A DNA stretch of 6,013 bases from Spirochaetales bacterium (GTDB lineage: Bacteria; Spirochaetota; Spirochaetia; DSM-27196; SLST01): positions 1 through 6,013 of the forward strand of contig SLST01000523.1 in the NCBI GenBank assembly GCA_007130265.1. The letters run 5' to 3'. The translations under genes were made by a program, and so were the position numbers. Position 1 is the stretch's first letter. Each line of letters opens with the position of its first letter. The notes under the pieces are model-generated. The model had not been told where the DNA came from and ran no database searches. It saw only the letters and a list, made by a program, of their open reading frames with translations. Shown here in pieces: positions 1 through 5,768 of the stretch.

Positions 1-771
1 ATCCTCGCCCAGGCGGAGGGCGGCGTGATGAGCGTCACCGGATGGCCCGACGGCGCCCCCGTGCGCGTAGGCTGCTCGATCGGCGACATCACCGCGGCGC
101 TCTTCACCGCGAACGGGATCACCGCGGCGCTCTACCAGCGCGAGATCACCGGTGAGGGACAGAAGATCGACGTCGCGATGCTCGACTGTCAGGTGGCAAT
201 CCTCGAAAACGCCCTCGCCCGGTACCAGGTCGCAGGCACGCCTCCCGAGCCGCTCGGGAACCGCCACCCCACGATCACCCCGTTCCAGGCGTACCGCGCC
301 TCGGACAACTACCTGGTCGTCGCGATGGGCAACGACGGCCTGTGGCGCACCTTCTGCGCCGCCGTCGGCCGCGAAGACCTTGCGACCGACGCCCGGTTCC
401 TGACGAACCACGACCGCACGGAGCACATCGACGAGCTGAACGCCATCCTCGAGCCCCTCTTCGCCGAGCGGTCGGTCGAGGAGTGGGGCTCGCTCCTCTC
501 GACCGCGAAGATCCCGCACAGCCGGATCAACACGATCGACAAGGTGATGGCGCATCCGCAGATCCTCGCGCGCGGGATGGTCGTTGACGTCGACGACCCG
601 GTCGCCGGTCGCGTCAAGATCGCGGGGAACCCCATCAAGATGAGTAGCCTCCCCGACGAGCCGACGCGTCCACGGATACCGGAGCTCGGCGAGCACACGC
701 GCGAGGTCCTCGCCGCACTCGGCTACTCGCTCGAGGAGATCGACGCGCTCGCTTCGGACGGGGCGATCTGA
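1..771 (+). CDS. CaiB/BaiF (class III) CoA-transferase, 5'-truncated by the window edge
   Basis: Class III CoA-transferases move CoA from an acyl-CoA donor to a carboxylic acid acceptor through an aspartyl-CoA thioester in the cytoplasm. The frame is open from base 1, and the in-frame codons before the first ATG read ILAQAEGG, running into VMSVTG. This is the family's conserved AQAxGGxMSVTG segment, so the true start lies upstream and the GTG/ATG at 25/28 are internal. The visible 256 residues compare with about 400 for the family, so roughly 140 N-terminal residues are missing. The GD of GCSIGDITAALF (Asp codon 85-87) is the expected catalytic aspartate, equivalent to Asp169 of formyl-CoA transferase as I recall it. 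GNRHPTITPFQAY and the late AHPQILARGM segment are further family hallmarks. The stop TGA overlaps the ATG of the amidase gene by one base. The acyl substrate cannot be read from the sequence; formyl-CoA/oxalate, carnitine-type and other acids are all possible. Confidence 0.95.
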   Translation: MLAQAEGGVMSVTGWPDGAPVRVGCSIGDITAALFTANGITAALYQREITGEGQKIDVAMLDCQVAILENALARYQVAGTPPEPLGNRHPTITPFQAYRASDNYLVVAMGNDGLWRTFCAAVGREDLATDARFLTNHDRTEHIDELNAILEPLFAERSVEEWGSLLSTAKIPHSRINTIDKVMAHPQILARGMVVDVDDPVAGRVKIAGNPIKMSSLPDEPTRPRIPELGEHTREVLAALGYSLEEIDALASDGAI

Positions 772-2156
772 TGTGCCACGCGCCGGTAGGCGTGGACACC
801 GTCGCTGCGTCGGATGCTGTTGCCCCGGGGAGCGACGAAGCCGACGCGCGGGCGCGCGCAAGCCTCGTCGCGGCGCTCGACCGCATCGACGCGGTGGAAC
901 CCCACATCAGGGCGCTCATCCCGGAGCCCGGCCGGCGCGAGCGCGCCCTCTCTGAGCTCGAGTCCCTGTTCGCCCGCTACCCTGACCCGACAGACCGGCC
1001 CCCGCTCTTCGGCGTGCCGTTCGGCGTGAAGGACATCTTCCGCGTGGACGGCTTCGAGACCCGCGCCGGGTCGAAGCTCCCGTCCGCGCTCTTCGCAGGC
1101 GAAGAGGCCGCCGCGGTGACGCGGCTGCGCGAGGCAGGCGCGATCGTGATCGGTAAGACGGTCACGACCGAGTTCGCCTATTTCGCTCCCGGACCGACGC
1201 GTAACCCGTGGAACCCCGCACACACTCCGGGCGGCTCGAGCAGCGGGTCGGCCGCCGCGGTCTCAGCCGGCTTCTGCGCCTTCGCGCTCGGCACGCAGAC
1301 GATCGGCTCGATCAACCGTCCGGCGGCGTTCTGCGGCGTGATGGGCTTCAAGCCGAGCTACGGCCGTGTGTCCACTCGCGGGATCATCCCCTTCTCCGCC
1401 TCTGCCGACCACGCGGGGATCCTCGCCGCGGACGTGGCATCCGCCCGCGCGGCGGCCGCCGTGATGTGGGACGAGTGGACGCCGGACGCCACGGGCCCCG
1501 GCGTGTCGGTCACCGGTCCTCGGGACCGCGAGCACGGCGCCGCGACGCCTGCCGTGCTCCTGCTCGACGACGCATACACCGCGCAGGCGGACGACGAGGC
1601 GCGCTCGGCGGTCGAGGCTGCTGCCCGGGCCATCGAGGAGGCCGGCGTCACAGTGCGGCGAGCCGCGTTCTTCGAGGAGATCGAGACGCTCAACGAGACA
1701 CACCGACGCATGGTCGCACGCGAGTTCGCGGACGTGCATGAAACCTGGGTCGCCGAGTACGGCGACCGGTACGCGCCGGAGAGCCGGCAGTTGATCGAGC
1801 TCGGCCGAACCGTGAGCGACGCGGAGGTCGACAGAGCCCGCGCCGGCCGCCTCGAGCTTCGCGAGCGGATCGCCGAACTGCTCGATCGCGAGGGGGCGAA
1901 CTGCCTCCTCTCGCCGAGCTCGATGACGGCTGCGCCGCAGGGGATCGAGGCGACAGGCTCGCCGCTTCTCAACCTGCCGTGGACCTACGCGGGGGTTCCC
2001 ACCATAACGCTGCCGGCCGGGCAGAACCCCACCGGGCTGCCGCTCGGGCTGCAGCTCGCCGCGGCGCACGGGCACGATGAGGCGCTCATCGGGCTCGCAG
2101 AGCGACTCGAGCGCGTAGTTGGGCAACCGGTCCCCGCGAGGCCGGCGCCGGGGTGA
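771..2156 (+). CDS. Amidase-signature family hydrolase
   Basis: A 461-residue serine hydrolase that would cleave a carboxamide to a carboxylic acid and ammonia or an amine, probably in the cytoplasm since no signal peptide is visible. The Ser-cisSer-Lys triad is complete: Lys87 in GVPFGVKDIF, cis-Ser156 in the GGSSSGSAAAV block, and nucleophile Ser180 in GTQTIGSINRPAAFCG. The 24-residue spacing between the two serines matches FAAH and malonamidase E2 as I recall them. GFKPSYGRVSTRG (192-204) and the C-terminal GVPTITLPAG...GLPLGLQLA (408-430) are also typical, and the length is normal for stand-alone amidases. The oxyanion-loop sequence GTQTIGS differs from the commonest GTDTGGS; GTQT is known in a subgroup, but Ile before Gly-Ser is less usual. 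The ATG at 771 is chosen because it overlaps the upstream stop (TGATG), which implies translational coupling; there is no strong Shine-Dalgarno sequence. GatA is unlikely because no gatB or gatC neighbour is present. The substrate is unknown. Confidence 0.93.
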   Translation: MCHAPVGVDTVAASDAVAPGSDEADARARASLVAALDRIDAVEPHIRALIPEPGRRERALSELESLFARYPDPTDRPPLFGVPFGVKDIFRVDGFETRAGSKLPSALFAGEEAAAVTRLREAGAIVIGKTVTTEFAYFAPGPTRNPWNPAHTPGGSSSGSAAAVSAGFCAFALGTQTIGSINRPAAFCGVMGFKPSYGRVSTRGIIPFSASADHAGILAADVASARAAAAVMWDEWTPDATGPGVSVTGPRDREHGAATPAVLLLDDAYTAQADDEARSAVEAAARAIEEAGVTVRRAAFFEEIETLNETHRRMVAREFADVHETWVAEYGDRYAPESRQLIELGRTVSDAEVDRARAGRLELRERIAELLDREGANCLLSPSSMTAAPQGIEATGSPLLNLPWTYAGVPTITLPAGQNPTGLPLGLQLAAAHGHDEALIGLAERLERVVGQPVPARPAPG

Positions 2157-2202
2157 AGCGACTCAGCTGAACGGGTTCACGGTTTCGCCGGCTGCGCGTC
2201 GA

Positions 2203-3468
2203 CTACCGCGGAGGACGGCGCCGAACCACCAGCACCAGGAGAGCGGAGAGAATCGCCATCACGGCACCGACCACGAACGCAGCCTGGAAGCCCAGGCGCT
2301 CCATGACGAGGGCCGACGCCCAGCCGCCCCACAGGCCGCCGACCATCTTCGCCGAATAGAGCACGCCGTACGTTGCGGCGGCGTGCTCCCTCCCGTAGTA
2401 GTACCCGGTGATCGCGGGAAAGAGCGAGAAGAGCGGACCCCAGAAGAAGAGCGCGGCGAGCGCCGCGGCCACGAACACGGCCGCTGAACCGGTCGCGGTC
2501 ATGAGCAGCAGAAAGAGCCCGGCGAGCGTGAAGCTCCCGGTCATCGTGATCTCGTACCCGATCCGGTCGCCGAGCTTGCCGAGCACGGGGCGCCCCACGC
2601 CGTTCGTCACGGCGAGCCCCACCGCCGCGGTGGTCCCCACGAGCGCCGTGTGACCGGTGGCCGACGCGAACCCGACGATCTTCGCGATCGTCATGAGGCC
2701 GGCGCCGCTGACCAGGACGAAGGAGAGGTAGATCACCCAGAACTGCCAGGTCGAGATCGCCTCGCGGACGGTGAACTCCCGGCCGGCCGGGGCGGCTCGC
2801 TTCGCCGCGGTCTGCTTCGCTGCCGCGGCACCCGGCGGCACGGCGGTACCGCCGGAAGCCGGGTTGGACGCGGCAGGACGCCACCCTCGGGGCGGGTCGC
2901 GCATCACGAACGCGCTCGCGACGATCAGCGCGCCCACGATGACGCCCATCGCGATGAGGATCGACCGGTAGTTTCCCACGTCGGCAGAACCGCGGATCCA
3001 GATTACGAAGGGAATCGACCCCCAGGAGAAGGCGCCGGCGATCAGGCCTGCGGCGAGCCCGCGCTTGTCCGGGTACCACTTGTTGCCCGTATTGATGGCG
3101 TTACTGTAGACGATACCGACGCCGAAACTGCCCACGATCCCGAACCCGACGATCGCAAGCGGCAGCGAACCGGCGGCGAGCGCGTAGAGCCCGAGCCCGG
3201 CGAGCACCCCGCCGATGATCGTCAGGACCCGCGGTCCATACCGGTCGCGCAGCAGCCCGGTCGGGAAAGAGGCACCGGACTGAAAGACGACAAAGAGCGT
3301 GAAGATCAGGCCAATGCTCGGTGCACTCCATCCGCGGGCGTCGGCGATGATGGGGCTGATCGAGCTCCAGGCGTACTCGTAGGGGCTCACCACCGCCATC
3401 GCGATGAAGGCGGCTGCGAGATAGGGCCATCGTCGCTGCGCTGTGGGGTCGGGGTTCGGCGTACTCAT
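2203..3468 (-). CDS. MFS transporter, oxalate:formate antiporter-like (OFA family)
   Basis: A 421-residue, twelve-helix inner-membrane transporter, close in length to OxlT (about 418). MFS motif A appears after TM2 as GLLRDRYGPR (71-80) and in degenerate form in the second half as GRPVLGKLGDRIG (292-304). The segment NKWYPDKRGLAAGL (129-142), in the TM4-TM5 region, is a hallmark of OFA antiporters. Lys374 in YSAKMVGG and Arg293 in NGVGRP lie 81 residues apart, close to the spacing of the substrate-binding Lys355 and Arg272 of OxlT, so a small carboxylate substrate is plausible; this mapping is from memory. The central cytoplasmic loop holds an Ala/Pro-rich stretch (198-230). The start at 3468 (MSTPNPDP) was chosen because the frame stays open far upstream but that upstream part is charged, non-hydrophobic and antisense to the neighbouring gene. 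No good Shine-Dalgarno sequence is seen. The gene converges on the amidase gene with a 46-base gap and diverges from the membrane-protein gene. Confidence 0.9.
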   Translation of the reverse strand: MSTPNPDPTAQRRWPYLAAAFIAMAVVSPYEYAWSSISPIIADARGWSAPSIGLIFTLFVVFQSGASFPTGLLRDRYGPRVLTIIGGVLAGLGLYALAAGSLPLAIVGFGIVGSFGVGIVYSNAINTGNKWYPDKRGLAAGLIAGAFSWGSIPFVIWIRGSADVGNYRSILIAMGVIVGALIVASAFVMRDPPRGWRPAASNPASGGTAVPPGAAAAKQTAAKRAAPAGREFTVREAISTWQFWVIYLSFVLVSGAGLMTIAKIVGFASATGHTALVGTTAAVGLAVTNGVGRPVLGKLGDRIGYEITMTGSFTLAGLFLLLMTATGSAAVFVAAALAALFFWGPLFSLFPAITGYYYGREHAAATYGVLYSAKMVGGLWGGWASALVMERLGFQAAFVVGAVMAILSALLVLVVRRRPPR

Positions 3469-3546
3469 AGTCGCCCATGGTGCCGGAATCGCGGCGGCAT
3501 GTGAAGCGGGGGCATCTGCGAAGGCACCGCCCCGGCACGCAGCGCT

Positions 3547-3575
3547 TTGATCCGGGCTGCACGAGGTGGTATGCT
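3547..3575 (+). promoter_or_regulatory. Sigma70-type extended -10 promoter for the membrane-protein/MFS operon
   Basis: TTGATC (3547-3552) matches the -35 consensus at four of six positions. It is followed after exactly 17 bases by TATGCT (3570-3575), a four-of-six -10 match preceded by TGG, which supplies the TGn of an extended -10. Transcription would begin near 3582, leaving a leader of about 16 bases that contains the ribosome-binding site. It lies in the only non-coding divergent interval of the window. The match is strong for such GC-rich surroundings, but it is read by eye. Confidence 0.65.
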
Positions 3576-3586
3576 GAACCCCGGAA

Positions 3587-3592
3587 AAGGAG
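3587..3592 (+). promoter_or_regulatory. Ribosome binding site that fixes the start at 3598
   Basis: AAGGAG lies five bases before the ATG at 3598. It is the best Shine-Dalgarno match in the window and outranks the in-frame TTG at 3547 and ATG at 3571, which lack such a site and coincide with the -35 and -10 boxes of the proposed promoter. Confidence 0.85.
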
Positions 3593-3597
3593 ACAGA

Positions 3598-4332
3598 ATG
3601 AAACCGCTCATCGTGCTGAGAGCCGCGATCCGCACGCTTTTCGCGCTCTACGGATCGTTTCTCGTACTCACCGGACTCGCGCACCTTCCGCGACTCTTCC
3701 TCGGGATCGCCGTTATCCTCGCCGGGATAGCGCTCGGGAGCCTCGTGAACCCCGCGCTGAAGAAGGCGGGGCTCTACACTCCGCCGCGTACGATCGTCGA
3801 CCCGACGGTGCGGAATCCGGTGCTGAGATTGCTGCTCCAGCCGGAGGTGCTGATCGTGATCTTCGGCTTCTTCTTCAACTTCTTCTGGGAGGTCTCGCAG
3901 ATCCCTATGTACACCGGCATCAACCGCGGCGTGCCGTACTTCGGGGAGAACACCGTGGAGATGAAGCTCTTCTTCGTCGAGACCTTCTGGCGCGCGGCGT
4001 TTCTCGACGCACTGCTCGTGGTAGGCGCCTACCTGCTCACGATGATCGTCCTGCGCAACAGGTTCTGGTTCTCCGAAGGAGGGACGGTCTTCGGGATTCG
4101 CAGGCTCACCGTCAAACCGTGGGTAGGGTTCGTCATCGCCACGGCTATCTGCCTCGCGTTTCTCACCTATCTCGAGATCCGGGCTTACGATCAGAACTTG
4201 TGGGAGTACACTCACCTGATGCCGCTCATCACTGCGAAGATCGGACTGACGCCCATAGGCGGATTGCTCGTAAGCCCGACTCTCGTGTACCTCCTCACGA
4301 GGCGCGTCTGCCGGCCGGGTCCCAGAGGATAG
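3598..4332 (+). CDS. Uncharacterised multi-spanning membrane protein
   Basis: A 244-residue integral membrane protein with no function I can assign. Hydrophobic segments lie at about 9-28, 31-50, 80-98, 132-152, 174-192 and 207-235, giving five or six membrane spans; no separate signal peptide is needed. The distinctive motifs are NFFWEVSQIPMY (94-105), at the end of the third span, and LWEYTHLMPL (201-210), before the last span. Together they recall an unnamed family of bacterial membrane proteins with an N-x-x-WE-x-x-Q-x-P-x-Y signature followed by a W-x-Y-x-x-x-MP segment; this is from memory. A short hydrophilic stretch, TPPRTIVDPTVRNP (61-74), separates spans two and three. Start choice rests on AAGGAG at 3587-3592 and the upstream promoter. 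The stop is followed after 10 bases by an MFS gene, so the two are probably co-transcribed, and a role tied to transport or the envelope is possible but unproven. Confidence 0.85.
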   Translation: MKPLIVLRAAIRTLFALYGSFLVLTGLAHLPRLFLGIAVILAGIALGSLVNPALKKAGLYTPPRTIVDPTVRNPVLRLLLQPEVLIVIFGFFFNFFWEVSQIPMYTGINRGVPYFGENTVEMKLFFVETFWRAAFLDALLVVGAYLLTMIVLRNRFWFSEGGTVFGIRRLTVKPWVGFVIATAICLAFLTYLEIRAYDQNLWEYTHLMPLITAKIGLTPIGGLLVSPTLVYLLTRRVCRPGPRG

Positions 4333-4341
4333 GCCGGGCCT
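4331..4341 (+). promoter_or_regulatory. Short palindrome between the operon genes, just before the MFS start
   Basis: AGGCCGGGCCT is a perfect inverted repeat (AGGCC/GGCCT around one G). It overlaps the last two bases of the upstream stop codon and ends one base before the ATG at 4343. The nearest Shine-Dalgarno-like run, GAGGA (4325-4329), is 13 bases from the ATG, too far unless the palindrome folds or coupling to the upstream stop supplies ribosomes. Because the repeat has only one central base, the actual RNA stem would be about four pairs with a three-base loop. Confidence 0.3.
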
Positions 4342-4342
4342 G

Positions 4343-5725
4343 ATGGCAAGCAGTCGTTCACGGCTTCCGGAACCAGCCAACTGGCCGTTCTTCTACGGCT
4401 GGATGATCCTCTTTGCCGGCGGACTCGGTACGCTCATGACCGCCCCGGGGCAGACGATCGGAGTCTCGGTCTTCAACGACTTCCTCATCGACATCCTGGG
4501 AATCAGCCGCGTCGCACTGAGCACGGCATACATGATCGGGACGACGACGAGCGGGTTGCTGCTCGCGCGTGCCGGGAGGGTCCTCGACCGCCGCGGTTCG
4601 CGCGTCGTGGGGACCGCTGCCGCGATCGGGCTCGGGCTCAGCGTTCTCGGGATGACCCAGGTCGACCGGGCGTCGCAGGGCATTGCCCGCCTGACCGGCG
4701 GCGTGGTATGGCCCGCCTTCGCTACGGTCACCTTCGGCTTCTTCCTCCTGCGGTTTTTCGGGCAGGGCATGCTCATGCTGAGCGCGCGGAACATGATCCT
4801 CAAGTGGTTCGACAAGCGCCGCGGGATCGTAACCGCGCTGCTCGGTTTGTCCGTAACGCTTGGCTTCTCGTACTCGCCCCGCGTATTCGAGGCGCTCATC
4901 CAGGCCTCCTCCTGGCGCGCGGCCTGGACGGTGATCGCCATGGCAGTCCTTGGCTTCGCGGTTTTCGCGGCGATCTTCTACCGGGACAACCCCGCGTCCG
5001 TCGGCCTCCGGCCCGACGGAGAGCTGCGAACGAAAACGGCCTCGCCCCGCACGCGTCTTCTCCCGCGGTGGCTTCGCGAGCTTCGCCCGATCGGCATGTC
5101 GACCGGCGAGGACCGCACGCTCGAAGAAGCGCGCAGGACGCTCATCTACTGGGTCCTCATCCTCGTGCTGACCGCCTCGTCGGCGATCGGTACGGCGTTC
5201 ACCTTCCATGTCGTCTCGATCTTCGAGACCGGCGGGATGGGCCGGGCGGCGGCGGTGTCGGTGTTTCTGCCCGCCTCCGTCGTCAGCATTGGGGTGAAGT
5301 TCGCAACGAGCTGGGCGAGCGACTACGTCCCCATCCGCGTATTCCCCATCCTCCACGGCCTGGCGATCGTCTTCTTTCTGCTCACAATCGCGGTCGTGGG
5401 GGTTCGCGCCTCAATGCTGCTCCTGATTCTCGGACACGGGCTGATGCAGGGCTTCCTGACGGTAAACGCGAACCTCGCCTGGCCCCGGCTCTTCGGCCTC
5501 GCTCATCTCGGGGCGATCTCCGGCGTGTCGATGAAGTGGTCGGTGCTCGGGAGCGCCGCCGGTCCGTATATCTATAGCGTCTTCTTCAACCTCACCGGCA
5601 ACTACCGCCTCATCTCGCTCCTCCTCATCGTTCCGTGCGCGGCACTGACGATCCTGGCGATCAAGGACCATGTGGTGCACCATGCCGATCACCGAGCCGA
5701 GGATCGCGCCGCCGACCGTCCTTGA
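4343..5725 (+). CDS. MFS transporter, second and distinct family (anion/carboxylate-type permease)
   Basis: A 460-residue twelve-helix permease. The N-terminus FFYGWMILFAGGLGTLM (16-32) followed by APGQTIGVSVF (34-44) is a pattern I associate with a widespread but poorly characterised MFS group related to the OFA/monocarboxylate porters. A degenerate motif A, GRVLDRRGSR (78-87), sits after TM2, and KWFDKRRGIVTAL (154-166) is the counterpart of the OFA KWYPDKRG segment. A cytoplasmic central loop spans about 215-265 (charged, LRTKTASPRTRLLPRWLREL), and the second half contains GHGLMQGFLTVNANLAWPRLFG (near 364-385 with its neighbours). The C-terminal tail after the last span is hydrophilic and His-rich (HVVHHADH). 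The start ATG at 4343 is only 10 bases after the membrane-protein stop, implying co-transcription and perhaps re-initiation. It is clearly not a recent duplicate of the minus-strand MFS in this window. The substrate is unknown. Confidence 0.9.
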   Translation: MASSRSRLPEPANWPFFYGWMILFAGGLGTLMTAPGQTIGVSVFNDFLIDILGISRVALSTAYMIGTTTSGLLLARAGRVLDRRGSRVVGTAAAIGLGLSVLGMTQVDRASQGIARLTGGVVWPAFATVTFGFFLLRFFGQGMLMLSARNMILKWFDKRRGIVTALLGLSVTLGFSYSPRVFEALIQASSWRAAWTVIAMAVLGFAVFAAIFYRDNPASVGLRPDGELRTKTASPRTRLLPRWLRELRPIGMSTGEDRTLEEARRTLIYWVLILVLTASSAIGTAFTFHVVSIFETGGMGRAAAVSVFLPASVVSIGVKFATSWASDYVPIRVFPILHGLAIVFFLLTIAVVGVRASMLLLILGHGLMQGFLTVNANLAWPRLFGLAHLGAISGVSMKWSVLGSAAGPYIYSVFFNLTGNYRLISLLLIVPCAALTILAIKDHVVHHADHRAEDRAADRP

Positions 5726-5751
5726 CACCAGCCGGTCCGCGGGGCTAGATG
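5722..5751 (+). promoter_or_regulatory. Possible promoter for the substrate-binding-protein gene
   Basis: A perfect -35 hexamer TTGACA (5722-5727) overlaps the TGA stop of the MFS gene. After 18 bases comes TAGATG (5746-5751), only a three-of-six -10 match; the 17-base alternative CTAGAT is no better. The predicted start near 5758 would leave a leader of about ten bases before the ATG at 5769, with GAGG at 5761-5764 as the ribosome-binding site. The perfect -35 is notable, but the weak -10 keeps confidence low. Confidence 0.4.
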
Positions 5752-5768
5752 CAGGGCGTCGAGGGAAC

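Noticed and set aside
25..30. GTG/ATG near the left edge as the start of the CoA-transferase
   Set aside because: The family's conserved AQAxGG residues are encoded in frame before these codons, and about 140 N-terminal residues would be missing.
1263..2126. 287-codon minus-strand open frame opposite the amidase gene
   Set aside because: Shadow of a gene with an intact catalytic triad; the translation has no family features.
2132..2153. CCCCG/CGGGG inverted repeat and the palindrome CCGGCGCCGG at the end of the amidase gene, considered as a terminator
   Set aside because: The stem is within the coding sequence, has a large loop and is not followed by a T-run; such GC palindromes are expected by chance at this base composition.
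2157..2202. Bidirectional terminator between the convergent amidase and MFS genes
   Set aside because: The only inverted repeat, TGAAC/GTTCA around GG (2168-2179), gives a four-pair stem with no T-run on either strand.
2650..3504. 284-codon plus-strand open frame opposite the OFA-like transporter
   Set aside because: Translation is Arg/Asp/Gly/His-rich antisense of a transporter; no motif and no plausible start context.
3469..4380. Long open extension of the minus-strand MFS frame, which would give a 725-residue fusion protein
   Set aside because: The extra 304 residues are highly charged, low in hydrophobics and rich in Arg/Glu/Asp/His, as expected of the antisense of a GC-rich gene. They lie opposite a membrane-protein gene that has its own promoter and ribosome-binding site.
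4358..5356. 332-codon open frame on the minus strand opposite the second MFS gene
   Set aside because: Composition is Arg/Glu/Asp/Gly/Pro-rich with no recognisable motif; it is an antisense shadow of a clearly conserved permease.
5726..5768. Terminator after the second MFS gene
   Set aside because: Only an AGCC/GGCT four-base pairing is visible and no T-run follows, so read-through into the binding-protein gene is likely.
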